Assembly (NCBI RefSeq): GCF_000165835.1 | Contig: NC_014640.1 | Span: 5,456,001 to 5,520,000 of the forward strand | Source of the DNA: Achromobacter xylosoxidans A8 | GTDB lineage: Bacteria > Pseudomonadota > Gammaproteobacteria > Burkholderiales > Burkholderiaceae_B | Direction: 5' to 3' | Length of the DNA: 64,000 bases | Program-made: the position numbers and the translations under genes | Shown: in pieces, positions 7,691-15,581 of the stretch | How the letters are laid out: every line of letters starts with the position of its first letter | How positions within the stretch are numbered: the first letter of the stretch is position 1 | The notes under the pieces: model-generated | What the model was told of the DNA's origin: nothing | Databases searched by the model: none | The model's input: the letters and a program-made list of their open reading frames with translations, nothing else

Positions 7691-8557
7691 TCAGGGTTTG
7701 AATGCCCCGATGAAGATGGCCGGATCGACGCGCGCGTCGTTCAGGCTGACGTTCCAGTGCAGATGCGGACCGGTCGCGCGGCCGGTCGCCCCCACCTTCC
7801 CCACCAGTCCGCCGCGCGGCACCTCGTCGCCGACTTTCACGTCGATGGCCGACATGTGGCAGAACATGCTGACGAAGCCCTGGCCATGGTCCAGGAACAC
7901 CGTCTTGCCATTGAAGAAGTAATCCCCCACCAGCACCACCACACCTGCGGCCGGCGCCTTGATCGGCGTGCCCGAGGGTACGGCAAAATCCAGGCCCGAA
8001 TGCGGATTGCGTTCCTCGCCATTGAAGAAGCGCCGCAGGCCGAACGGGCTGGACAGGCGGCCGCCGTTCACCGGACGGTCCAGCAGCAGGTTGCTGGGCG
8101 TGACGCCGGCGCGATAGGCGCGGTTGGCTGCGGCCTGCTCGGCCTGTTCGCGTTCGATGCGCTTCATGTCGTCCGGATCCGGATTGACCTGGCGCGGATT
8201 CTTCAGCGTGATGTGCTGGGCCTTGTATTCCTTGGCGCCTACCTTGAACGGCAGCGCGCGCTTGCCTTGCGCGTCCTTGACCTCCGCCTGCTGTTCGCCC
8301 GGCTTCACGCTGAGCGGGATGCCGACCACGGCGATCCACTGCTTGCCCTCTTCGCGCACCACCAGCACGCGCCGCCCCAGGAAAGTGACTTCGGGCGCGC
8401 GCTCGGCGTTGCCCAGGCCGAGGACAGCGACGCCGCCCGGCACGGGAACGTTGAGCTTGCGGCTGATGAAGCCGGCCTGCTGTGCGCGGGCCGGCAGGCC
8501 CAGGCAGAGAGCGGCCGCGGCCAAGCCCAGCCGCAGGACGTCGCGACGATGATGCAT
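7691..8557 (-). CDS. M23-family metallopeptidase, peptidoglycan hydrolase type
   Basis: A 288-residue exported protein. The N-terminus MHHRRDVLRLG with a following hydrophobic run and PARAQQ is a signal peptide, possibly Tat-type because of the RR. The C-terminal LytM domain has the zinc ligands H186 and D190 in HSGLD and the HLH at 265-267, so it should be catalytically active, unlike EnvC/NlpD activators. A beta-rich region precedes it. The ATG used here starts after the stop of the upstream lipoprotein; a GTG 15 bases upstream would give a ten-base overlap. Likely role is cleavage of peptidoglycan cross-bridges in the periplasm. Confidence 0.9.
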   Translation of the reverse strand: MHHRRDVLRLGLAAAALCLGLPARAQQAGFISRKLNVPVPGGVAVLGLGNAERAPEVTFLGRRVLVVREEGKQWIAVVGIPLSVKPGEQQAEVKDAQGKRALPFKVGAKEYKAQHITLKNPRQVNPDPDDMKRIEREQAEQAAANRAYRAGVTPSNLLLDRPVNGGRLSSPFGLRRFFNGEERNPHSGLDFAVPSGTPIKAPAAGVVVLVGDYFFNGKTVFLDHGQGFVSMFCHMSAIDVKVGDEVPRGGLVGKVGATGRATGPHLHWNVSLNDARVDPAIFIGAFKP

Positions 8558-8562
8558 GGCGT

Positions 8563-8901
8563 TCACAGGCACAGGTTGGCGGGCTCGATGATGCTCTGGT
8601 CGCGGCGCGCGATGCGCGTGGACAGGCGCACGTCGGTCTTGCCCTTCCAGTGTATGGTCGTCAGCACGGCCTCGACCCCCAGGCTGTCTTCCTGGATCAG
8701 TTCAAAGCCGTTGCGCACCGCCTTCTGCTGGAAATTGATGCCCAGGTTCTTCCACGATTCCGCCACGCAGGCCGTGTAGTCCTCGGGCGTGCGCTGGGTG
8801 GAGCCGTAGAAGACCGGATCGCGGTCGCGCACGTCTTTGACGTTGGCGCAGGCCGACAAGGCTGCCAGGACAGTAAGGGACAAAACGGTGCGGACCTTCA
8901 T
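8563..8901 (-). CDS. Small putative lipoprotein
   Basis: A 112-residue protein with a lipoprotein signal peptide: MKVRTVLSLTVLAALSACANV, lipobox LSAC with the cysteine at about residue 18. After acylation about 95 residues would remain. The mature part (DPVFYGSTQRTPEDYTACVAESWKNL) has two further cysteines that could form a disulfide. No family is recognised. It is directly upstream of the M23 peptidase gene with only five bases between them, so the two probably work together in the envelope. The residue after the acylated cysteine is A rather than D, so the outer membrane is the likely destination. Confidence 0.75.
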   Translation of the reverse strand: MKVRTVLSLTVLAALSACANVKDVRDRDPVFYGSTQRTPEDYTACVAESWKNLGINFQQKAVRNGFELIQEDSLGVEAVLTTIHWKGKTDVRLSTRIARRDQSIIEPANLCL

Positions 8902-8962
8902 GGCGATGGGACTCTCGAGCGGTGGGAGGTGAAAGGGGCGGCCAATATAACGCAGCGCCGGA

Positions 8963-9595
8963 TCAAGCCTGCGGCGCGCGGCGGGCCGATTTGGGACGAA
9001 AGGCTGTAATGACTTCCGGCCGGGTCTCGGCGTACGGGCCGCCGATGAGATCGATGCAATAGGGGATGGCGGCGAAGATGCCCGGCACCAGCACGGCGCC
9101 GTCCTCGCCCTTCAGCCCTTCCAGCGTTTCACGGATGGATTTCGGCTGGCCGGGCAGGTTCACGATCAAGGCGGCATGGGCGGGAGTTTCCCGGATGACC
9201 GCCACCTGGCGCGACAGGATGGCCGTGGGCACGAAGCGCAGGCTGATCTGGCGCATCTGCTCGCCGAAGCCGGGCATTTCCTTGGTGGCGACGGCAAGCG
9301 TCGCCTCCGGCGTGACGTCGCGGCGCGCCGGACCGGTGCCGCCAGTGGTCAGGACCAGGTCGCAGCCGCAGCCGTCCACCAGCTCGATCAGCGTCTCCGA
9401 GATGCGCGCGGGCTCGTCGGGGATCAGCCGGTCCACCGCCTGCCAGGGCGAGGCCAGGGCACCGCCCAGCCATTCGCGCAGCGCGGGCAGTCCCAGGTCC
9501 TGGTACGTGCCGCTGGAGGCGCGGTCGGAAACGGACACCAGGCCCACGATCAGTTCGTCGGGGTGCTTGCGGGCGATACGGGTAGTGGTGGTCAT
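8963..9595 (-). CDS. mogA: Molybdopterin adenylyltransferase MogA
   Basis: A 210-residue enzyme that adenylylates molybdopterin before molybdenum insertion. It matches E. coli MogA closely over LIVGLVSVSDRASSGTYQD, LVLTTGGTGPARRDVTPEATL, MPGFGEQMRQISL and LPGQPKSIRETLEGL. The ATG giving MTTTTRIARKHPDEL is used because it gives the family length; two upstream in-frame ATGs at 9622 and 9661 would add low-complexity extensions and have no better ribosome site. The product supports molybdenum enzymes such as the nitrate reductase encoded later in the window. Its neighbour dltD is divergent. Confidence 0.92.
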   Translation of the reverse strand: MTTTTRIARKHPDELIVGLVSVSDRASSGTYQDLGLPALREWLGGALASPWQAVDRLIPDEPARISETLIELVDGCGCDLVLTTGGTGPARRDVTPEATLAVATKEMPGFGEQMRQISLRFVPTAILSRQVAVIRETPAHAALIVNLPGQPKSIRETLEGLKGEDGAVLVPGIFAAIPYCIDLIGGPYAETRPEVITAFRPKSARRAPQA

Positions 9596-9874
9596 GGGCT
9601 GCACGATCTGGGTAAGGGGCATGCGGGCGGCGCGGTTGCGGCGGCGGGCGAGGTCAATCATGGAAATCCAGAAGAACCCCGCCACAGCGATGCTATCGCA
9701 TTCTTTCCCTGCGGGAATCGCGGCGGCAGGCCGCGCACCGGCGCCGGACCCTGTGGCAAAAAGGCGAATCGGCTTTGGCCCCGCTTTCCCGCGCTTGTTC
9801 CGGTCATTCCTGCTCGATAACATCCGCTAACAAACCTCCCCTATAGAGAGAGCCCCGCGCGGCATTGGTTCCCC

Positions 9875-10999
9875 ATGTTCAAACGCACACTACGGCAGCA
9901 TGCGCTGGCGGCGGCGCTGGCCCTGGCGGTGGCGACTGCCGCCGGGTGGGCCGCCCTGCACGCCCTGGCGCTGAAGACGGAGCCGGTGCCGGCGGCCGCG
10001 CCGGGCATCTACATCCCCAATCTGGGCAATACGCTGCAGGAACAGACGCGCAACCTGTCCCGCATGAGCCAGGCCTTGCGCACGGGCGACCGGCTGGTGA
10101 TCCTGGGCTCGTCCGAGTTGACCAGCAACGACCTGCGTTTCGTGCCCTACCGCTACCTGGCCGACGAATTGCAGATGCCGGTGCTGGCCTACGGCCATTC
10201 GGGCTTCCAGTCGCTGGGCATGCAGCTGGTGCTGGCGGCGGTGGCCGAGGACTTGTCGCCGGCGTCGCGCGTGGTCGTGATGCTGTCGCCGGGGTGGTTC
10301 GACGGCGAGGGCGGGCTGGGGCCGGACGAATTCAAGGAGCACGCCAATCCGCTGCTGCCCCGCTTGCTGCGGCAGCCCGAGGGCCGCGCGGAGCTGGTCC
10401 GCTGGCTGCAGGCCAAGGGCGATGCGGGCGTCGCCTGGTCGATGGCGGCCGAGCAGGCTTACGTCTTCCGCCAGCGCCTGGTCGATCTATGGGCGCCCGC
10501 CCATGCGGCGCCCGCCCCCGAGCGCGAACGCGAGGGGCCGCCCACGGCCGCCCGGGTGGTCGATTGGGAAGCGCTGGCGGCCCAGGCGCAAGGCGCGGAA
10601 CAAGCCCTGATGGGCGGCAACCGCTACGCGGTGCGAGACGAGTTCTTCAATAAATACCTGCGCAGCATTCCCGCAGGCGGCAAGACCGCCTATCAGCCGC
10701 AGCCGCTGACCGGCCGCGACGAGCTGCGCGAACTGGACGCCCTGATGGCTTTGCTGCGCCAGCGCGGCGTCGATGCCCTCTTTGTCATGCAGCCGCTGCA
10801 CCCCCTGGCTTTCAAGGATCTGGACCGCTTCGGCCCGGTGCAGCGGGAAGTCGCGGCGCTGTGCCAGCGCTACGCCATGCGCTGCATGGATATGTACAGC
10901 GCCCCCTTCGAAGTGGGGACGCTGCGCGACGTGCAGCACCTGGGAGAGCTGGGCTGGCTGCGCGTGAACCAGAAGATCGCGGAAGTTTTCTACCCATGA
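9875..10999 (+). CDS. dltD: DltD-family acyl (D-alanyl) transferase/esterase
   Basis: A 374-residue protein with an N-terminal membrane anchor (about residues 9-30) and a periplasmic SGNH-like domain. Family marks are LVILGSSELTSND with the nucleophile at about Ser80, the SPGWF segment after strand VVVML, and the C-terminal DVQHLGELGW with Asp352 and His355, corresponding to the rest of the catalytic triad. In Gram-positives DltD transfers D-alanine onto teichoic acid; in Bordetella a dlt-like (dra) locus modifies the cell surface. Here dltA, dltB and dltC are not adjacent: mogA is divergent upstream. A tiny DltX-like gene follows 13 bases later. Confidence 0.8.
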   Translation: MFKRTLRQHALAAALALAVATAAGWAALHALALKTEPVPAAAPGIYIPNLGNTLQEQTRNLSRMSQALRTGDRLVILGSSELTSNDLRFVPYRYLADELQMPVLAYGHSGFQSLGMQLVLAAVAEDLSPASRVVVMLSPGWFDGEGGLGPDEFKEHANPLLPRLLRQPEGRAELVRWLQAKGDAGVAWSMAAEQAYVFRQRLVDLWAPAHAAPAPEREREGPPTAARVVDWEALAAQAQGAEQALMGGNRYAVRDEFFNKYLRSIPAGGKTAYQPQPLTGRDELRELDALMALLRQRGVDALFVMQPLHPLAFKDLDRFGPVQREVAALCQRYAMRCMDMYSAPFEVGTLRDVQHLGELGWLRVNQKIAEVFYP

Positions 11000-11012
11000 A
11001 GGAAGGCCGGCA

Positions 11013-11138
11013 ATGAAACGAACCCTGTGGCTGTGCCTGCTTTACCTGGGCGTCCTGGCGGTGATGCTGATCCAGGCGGACACTGCGGCGAACCTGGGCA
11101 AACCGATGGAAATCGAGTTCCAGTATTCGAAATTCTGA
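11013..11138 (+). CDS. DltX-like 41-residue membrane peptide ending in FxYxxF
   Basis: A 41-codon gene not usually called because of its size. GAAGG sits at a good distance from its ATG, and it starts 13 bases after dltD. The product has one hydrophobic helix (TLWLCLLYLGVLAVMLI, residues 4-20), a short linker, and ends exactly in EFQYSKF. That C-terminus satisfies FxYxxF, the conserved terminal motif of DltX, the small dlt-operon protein whose terminal tyrosine is proposed to carry the D-alanyl group between DltB and DltD. Position, size, topology and terminal motif all agree. Known: motif and role in Gram-positives. Inferred: same role here. Confidence 0.7.
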   Translation: MKRTLWLCLLYLGVLAVMLIQADTAANLGKPMEIEFQYSKF

Positions 11139-11242
11139 CCCGGGGCGGGGTCCCTTGCCTGCACTTGGTAGCCGCAAGCAACCAGTGACAGGTCACAAAT
11201 CTGCAATAATCGGCTCCTCTCGCCGGAACCTCCCCCGCCTCC

Positions 11243-12718
11243 ATGTTCGACCTCTTCCACGGCCTAGACCTCTGGGTTGGCCTCAGCCTTGCGCTGGCCC
11301 TGACATTCGTCCTGGCCTTCGAATTCATCAACGGATTCCATGACACGGCGAACGCCGTGGCCACGGTCATCTACACCAAGGCCATGCCGCCGCATCTGGC
11401 GGTAGTGCTTTCCGGCATATTCAACTTCCTCGGCGTGCTGCTGGGCGGCGTGGGCGTGGCCTATGCCATCGTGCACCTGCTGCCGGTGGAACTGCTGATC
11501 AATGTGGACACGGGCCGCGGGCTGGCCATGGTGTTCGCCATGCTGGCCGCGGCCATCGCCTGGAACCTGGGCACCTGGTACTTCGGCATCCCGGCGTCCA
11601 GCTCGCACACGCTGATCGGCTCGATCCTGGGCGTGGGCCTGGCCAATGCGCTGATCACCGACCTGCCGCTGGCGGACGGCGTCAACTGGGGAAAGGCCAT
11701 CGACATCGGCCTGTCCCTGGTGGTGTCGCCGGTGGCCGGCTTCCTGGTGGCGGGCGGCCTGCTGCTGGCGCTCAAGCGCTGGCTGCCGCTGTCGAAGATG
11801 CACAAGACGCCGGAACAGCGCCGCGCCCTCGACAACAAAAAGCATCCGCCCTTCTGGAACCGCCTGGTGCTGGTGCTGTCCGCCATGGGCGTGAGCTTCG
11901 TGCACGGCTCCAACGACGGCCAGAAAGGGATCGGCCTGATCATGCTGGTGCTGATCGGCATCGTCCCCGCCAATTTCGTGCTGGACACCAACAGCACCAC
12001 CTACCAGATCGAACGCACCCGCGACGCCGCCAACCACCTGAACGTGTTCTACCAGCGCAACGAAGCCATGCTGGGCGACTACCTGGCGCTCAAGCGCGTG
12101 GACGCGACCACCGAGCTGCCGCGCAACTTCCGCTGCGATCCCGAGCTGACCATGCCGACCATCGCCGCGCTGCAGACCGATCTGCACGGCGTGTCGAATT
12201 ACGCCGACCTGTCGGCCGAAAAGCGCATCTCCGTGCGCCGCTACCTGCTCTGCCTGGACGACACGGCCAAGAAGGTCGCGCGCATCGAAGGCCTGCCCGC
12301 GCGCGAACGCGCCGACCTGCAACGCCTGCGCGCCGATCTGACGGCCACCACCGAATACGCCCCCTTCTGGGTGATCGTGGCGGTCGCACTGGCGCTGGGC
12401 GCGGGCACCATGGTCGGCTGGCGCCGCGTGGTGCTGACGGTGGGCGAAAAGATCGGCAAGCAGGGCATGACCTATGCACAGGGCATGTCCGCACAGGTGA
12501 CCGCCATGGGCGCCATCGGCATCGCCAACGTCTTCAGCCTGCCGGTGTCCACCACCCACGTGCTGTCCTCGGGCGTGGCCGGAACGATGATCGCCAACAA
12601 GAGCGGCCTGCAAGGCAGCACCGTGCGCAACATCCTGATGGCCTGGGTGCTGACCCTGCCCGCCTCGATGCTGCTGGCCGCCGGCCTGTTCTGGATTGGA
12701 GTGCAGATCGCCGGCTGA
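11243..12718 (+). CDS. pit: PiT-family inorganic phosphate transporter
   Basis: A 491-residue inner-membrane carrier for phosphate (as neutral metal-phosphate) driven by protons. Both PiT signature repeats are visible: FEFINGFHDTANAVATVIYTKA near residues 27-48 and FVHGSNDGQKGIGLIMLVL near residue 220, separated by a long hydrophilic loop after about residue 255 and followed by more membrane spans including SLPVSTTHVLSSGVAG. Length matches E. coli PitA (499). There is no adjacent PhoU-like (DUF47) gene. An 11-base-pair hairpin follows the stop. The start is MFDLFHGLDLWVG; a CCTCC-rich stretch precedes it and no strong ribosome site is seen. Confidence 0.93.
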   Translation: MFDLFHGLDLWVGLSLALALTFVLAFEFINGFHDTANAVATVIYTKAMPPHLAVVLSGIFNFLGVLLGGVGVAYAIVHLLPVELLINVDTGRGLAMVFAMLAAAIAWNLGTWYFGIPASSSHTLIGSILGVGLANALITDLPLADGVNWGKAIDIGLSLVVSPVAGFLVAGGLLLALKRWLPLSKMHKTPEQRRALDNKKHPPFWNRLVLVLSAMGVSFVHGSNDGQKGIGLIMLVLIGIVPANFVLDTNSTTYQIERTRDAANHLNVFYQRNEAMLGDYLALKRVDATTELPRNFRCDPELTMPTIAALQTDLHGVSNYADLSAEKRISVRRYLLCLDDTAKKVARIEGLPARERADLQRLRADLTATTEYAPFWVIVAVALALGAGTMVGWRRVVLTVGEKIGKQGMTYAQGMSAQVTAMGAIGIANVFSLPVSTTHVLSSGVAGTMIANKSGLQGSTVRNILMAWVLTLPASMLLAAGLFWIGVQIAG

Positions 12719-12726
12719 TGGTCTTA

Positions 12727-12753
12727 CGGCCGTGCAGGCAATCTGCACGGCCG
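12727..12753 (+). terminator. Hairpin after pit, terminator-like
   Basis: Perfect 11-base-pair stem CGGCCGTGCAG / CTGCACGGCCG with a GCAAT loop, nine bases after the pit stop. No T run follows, so it may be a 3' stabiliser or a weak terminator. Confidence 0.5.
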
Positions 12754-12816
12754 ATGCAACACTCTGGCTACCCTGCCAGGCTTCCGCCCGGCATGGCCCG
12801 CGTCTACCATGACGCC

Positions 12817-13470
12817 ATGGCTACCTCAAATCCCATCCTGCATTACATTTTCGACCCGCTCTGCGGCTGGTGCTACGGCGCCGCGCCGCTGGTGGAAGCG
12901 GCTTGCGCCGTGCCCGGCCTGGACATCGCGCTGCACGGGGGCGGCATGATGACGGGCGGCAACCGCCAGCCGGTCACGGACAGGCTGCGCCGCTATGTCA
13001 TGCCGCATGACGAACGCATCGCCGGCCTGACCGGCCAGCCCTTCGGCGACGACTACTACGACGGCCTGTTGCGCGATGAGGGCGCGGTGTTCGATTCGGA
13101 GCCGCCCACCACCGCCATCCTGGCCGCGCAGACGCTGGCCGGGCGCGGACTGGACATGCTCAAGCGCATCCAGCGCGCCCACTACGTGCAGGGCCTGCGC
13201 ATCGCCGATCCGGCGGTGCTGGAGTCGCTGGCGGCCGACATCGGCCTGAACCCGGAAGCCTTCCGCGCCGCCTATGCCGCAGCCCAGGGGGCCGAAACCG
13301 CCGCGCACATCACCGCCAGCCGCAGGCTGCTGGCGCAGGTCGGCGGCAGCGGCTTTCCCACCCTGGCGCTGGAACGCGCTGGCGTCTACGAAATGCTGGA
13401 GCCCAGCCGCTACCTGGGCCGTCCCGAGGAATGGCAGGCAGACCTGCGCGCGCGCATCGGGCGCGGTTAA
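12817..13470 (+). CDS. DsbA/FrnE-family thioredoxin-fold protein
   Basis: A 217-residue cytoplasmic thioredoxin-fold protein. The active-site motif CGWC occurs in HYIFDPLCGWCYGAAPLVEA at about residues 9-28, and the later GGSGFPTLALE supplies the cis-proline loop. An all-helical insertion lies between, as in 2-hydroxychromene isomerase and FrnE relatives. There is no signal peptide with the MATSNPILHY start; upstream in-frame starts give only arginine-rich leader. These proteins are thiol-disulfide oxidoreductases or glutathione-dependent isomerases. It converges with the glutathione S-transferase gene, 16 bases apart. Confidence 0.85.
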   Translation: MATSNPILHYIFDPLCGWCYGAAPLVEAACAVPGLDIALHGGGMMTGGNRQPVTDRLRRYVMPHDERIAGLTGQPFGDDYYDGLLRDEGAVFDSEPPTTAILAAQTLAGRGLDMLKRIQRAHYVQGLRIADPAVLESLAADIGLNPEAFRAAYAAAQGAETAAHITASRRLLAQVGGSGFPTLALERAGVYEMLEPSRYLGRPEEWQADLRARIGRG

Positions 13471-13486
13471 AGCCTGCGGCGGCGCC

Positions 13487-14101
13487 TCAGGCTTCCTCGA
13501 TGTCCCCGTCGCGCTGCAAGGCCCGGTGCATGGCCGGGCGATCACCCAGCCGTTCCGCATAGGCGGTGAACACAGGCGTCTCAGGCACGATTTTTACTTG
13601 CATCATGTACTGCAGGGTGCCGCCCAGCACGATATCCACCGCCGAAAACCTGTCTCCCAGGAAAAATGGACGCGCCTGCAAGACCCGGGTCAAAACCTGC
13701 TCGACCTCGTCGGCCGACCCCCAGCCCAGCGCGCTGCCAGGGTGCGGCGTCTTGAAGGCTCGCTCGGCCATGGCAGGCTCGAACACGCCGGTGGAATACG
13801 CCAGCCAGGTCAGGTAAGGACCGCGCAGCGCGTCGCCCACGACCGGCCCCAGGCCGGCTTGCGGGAACAGATCGGTCAGATAAAGGGCAATGGCCGGCGT
13901 TTCGAAGACCGGCACGCCGTCATGTACCAAGGCCGGCACCTTGCGATGCGGATGGATGTCGATGTAGTCCGAGGGCATATGGCCCGCGCCGTCGCTGCCG
14001 CGGATGGACACCATTTCGGTGTCGTAGGGCACGCCCAGTTCTTCGAGCAGCCAAAGTATCCGGAACGACCGCGAGCGCGGCGCATGATAAAGCGTAAGCA
14101 T
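13487..14101 (-). CDS. Glutathione S-transferase family protein
   Basis: A 204-residue cytoplasmic glutathione transferase. The N-terminal thioredoxin-like half has MLTLYHAPRSRSFRILWLLEELGVPYD, cis-proline region HRKVPALVHDG and glutathione-contact VFETPAIALYLTD; the helical C-terminal half ends with PFFLGDRFSAVDIVLG, the N-capping box. The start at MLTLYHAP is the family's usual one; an upstream ATG would add nine residues. It lies 42 bases after azlD on the same strand and could be the last gene of the cbpA-cbpM-azlCD run. Substrate is unknown. Confidence 0.9.
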   Translation of the reverse strand: MLTLYHAPRSRSFRILWLLEELGVPYDTEMVSIRGSDGAGHMPSDYIDIHPHRKVPALVHDGVPVFETPAIALYLTDLFPQAGLGPVVGDALRGPYLTWLAYSTGVFEPAMAERAFKTPHPGSALGWGSADEVEQVLTRVLQARPFFLGDRFSAVDIVLGGTLQYMMQVKIVPETPVFTAYAERLGDRPAMHRALQRDGDIEEA

Positions 14102-14143
14102 GGTCGGCCTCCGTGGAAGTCCAACCATTTTGCTCCGCAGGCG

Positions 14144-14491
14144 TTACGCCGCCAAGGCCAGCAACACCCCGTATCCCGCCATGCCCAGCAGCACCGCGAC
14201 GCCGGCATTGCTGACCAGGCGCGCAGCCACGGCGGTCACGACCAGGCCGCCGACGTAGGGGCCGATATTCGCCGCCTGGTCGCCAGCGGCCAGCAGGTCG
14301 GGCACGATCACCGCCGCCGCGATCCCGGCCAGCAGCGACGGCCCCAAGGCGGCCAGCGCCGAACCTTCGCGCGACAGGTGGCGCAGCAGCCGGCTGCGCT
14401 CGGACAGCATGAAAGGCAAGGCGCGCGTCAGGTAGGTGATGGCCGCCATGGCGATCACCGCGCCCCAGAAACCCAGTCCGTCGGTGTTCAT
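14144..14491 (-). CDS. azlD: AzlD-family branched-chain amino acid exporter subunit
   Basis: A 115-residue inner-membrane protein with about four hydrophobic segments. TYLTRALPFML near residues 17-27 and GPYVGGLVVTAVAARL in the middle are typical of AzlD, the small partner of AzlC. Together they form a two-part exporter of branched-chain amino acids (YgaZH type). The start MNTDGLGFWG overlaps the azlC stop by four bases, giving coupled translation and equal amounts of the two subunits. Length is normal for the family. Confidence 0.9.
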   Translation of the reverse strand: MNTDGLGFWGAVIAMAAITYLTRALPFMLSERSRLLRHLSREGSALAALGPSLLAGIAAAVIVPDLLAAGDQAANIGPYVGGLVVTAVAARLVSNAGVAVLLGMAGYGVLLALAA

Positions 14492-15225
14492 GCGGACCTC
14501 CGCAGGCGATAGGCGGCGCAGCCGATGACCGCGCCGGCCAGGATGGCGAGGCTGGTATGGCCCAGCGCGGCCACGGCGCCGGCGCCGGCCACCGCCGCGA
14601 TGATGGGCAGGCCCATGCCCCGCTTTGCGCTCTGGCACACCAGGGCCATGAACAGCGCGGGCAGCGCAAAGCGCATCACCTGGGACAGCATGGGGTAGTG
14701 GCGCTCCAGTCCGTCTCCCGCGTACACGCCGACGGCGGTCCCGGCGATCCAGGTCAGCCAGGCGCCCAGACCCAGCGCGATCATCCAGCGCTGGCGGCCC
14801 GCGGGCTCCACGGCCTGCAGGCGGTTGAAGGCCGTGGCGAAGACCTCATCGGTGAGCAGGAACGCAACCTTCAGGCGCTGATTCAGCGCCGCGGGCAGGA
14901 AACGCGACAGCAGCGGACCGTACAACAGATGGCGGGCGTTGAGCAGCGAGCACAGCGCCACCACCCATAGCCACGGGGTGCCGGCCTTGATGGAAGCGAG
15001 CAGCAGGAATTGGCTGGCGCCGGCGTAGACCAGCACGGAAATCAGCACCACTTGCAGCGGCGACAAGCCCGCCGCCACGCCGGCGATGCCGAAGGTCACG
15101 GCCACCGGGAAGTAGCCGATCATGACGGGCAGGCAAGATTTCAGGCCATCGATGCGGGCGCTGCCCGCAAGAGCGGGCGCGGGGGCAGGAGGTGTCTGCA
15201 AGGGTTTTCGCTGGTGTCGTTCCAC
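14488..15225 (-). CDS. azlC: AzlC-family branched-chain amino acid exporter subunit
   Basis: A 245-residue multi-span inner-membrane protein. The conserved stretch PVMIGYFPVAVTFGIAGVAAGLSPLQ, SVLVYAGASQF and LLNARHLLYGP identify AzlC (YgaZ). With AzlD it exports valine, leucine, isoleucine and perhaps methionine. About 25 polar residues precede the first membrane segment. Downstream azlD overlaps it by four bases. Upstream cbpM ends 32 bases before, so read-through from the chaperone genes is possible; no terminator is visible in between. Confidence 0.92.
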   Translation of the reverse strand: MERHQRKPLQTPPAPAPALAGSARIDGLKSCLPVMIGYFPVAVTFGIAGVAAGLSPLQVVLISVLVYAGASQFLLLASIKAGTPWLWVVALCSLLNARHLLYGPLLSRFLPAALNQRLKVAFLLTDEVFATAFNRLQAVEPAGRQRWMIALGLGAWLTWIAGTAVGVYAGDGLERHYPMLSQVMRFALPALFMALVCQSAKRGMGLPIIAAVAGAGAVAALGHTSLAILAGAVIGCAAYRLRRSA

Positions 15226-15257
15226 AACCAGCTAGTTTACCCATCCGCGCACCGCCG

Positions 15258-15581
15258 TTACTTGTCTTCCAGGCCCAGCGCGCGCAGTTGCGCCTTCAGG
15301 CGGCGGACTTCCTGGCTCAGGTCCAGGATCAGCGCCGCCGCGTCCAGGCCCGCGCCATAGTCCCGCAACAGGCGGCGGGCGTCCAGCGCGCGCTGCAAGT
15401 CTGCGCTGTAGAAGCGCCATTCGGCGGGTCCCTGGCCGCTGGCGGTGACGATGCCGACCTCGACCAGGCGCACGACCCATTCGACTTCCTCGCCGCAGGC
15501 GCGGGCCAGATCGTCGGCGGACAGCGGCCGGGACTTGCCCACGACCGTGGCGCTGGTGACGACTATTTTTTTCATGGTCAT
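15258..15581 (-). CDS. cbpM: Chaperone modulator CbpM
   Basis: A 107-residue protein that binds the J-domain of CbpA and inhibits its co-chaperone and DNA-binding activity. The N-terminal half reads as a MerR-like winged helix (SADDLARACGEEVEWVVRLVEVGIV) with a C-terminal coiled coil (LDLSQEVRRLKAQLRALGLE), the CbpM pattern. The ATG overlaps the cbpA stop by four bases; a second ATG two codons in is equally possible as the start. The tight cbpA-cbpM coupling is the standard arrangement. Confidence 0.9.
   Translation of the reverse strand: MTMKKIVVTSATVVGKSRPLSADDLARACGEEVEWVVRLVEVGIVTASGQGPAEWRFYSADLQRALDARRLLRDYGAGLDAAALILDLSQEVRRLKAQLRALGLEDK

Noticed and set aside
9596..9823. N-terminal extension of MogA
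   Set aside because: In-frame ATGs at 9622, 9661 and further up exist, but the added residues have no counterpart in MogA and the enzyme is complete without them.
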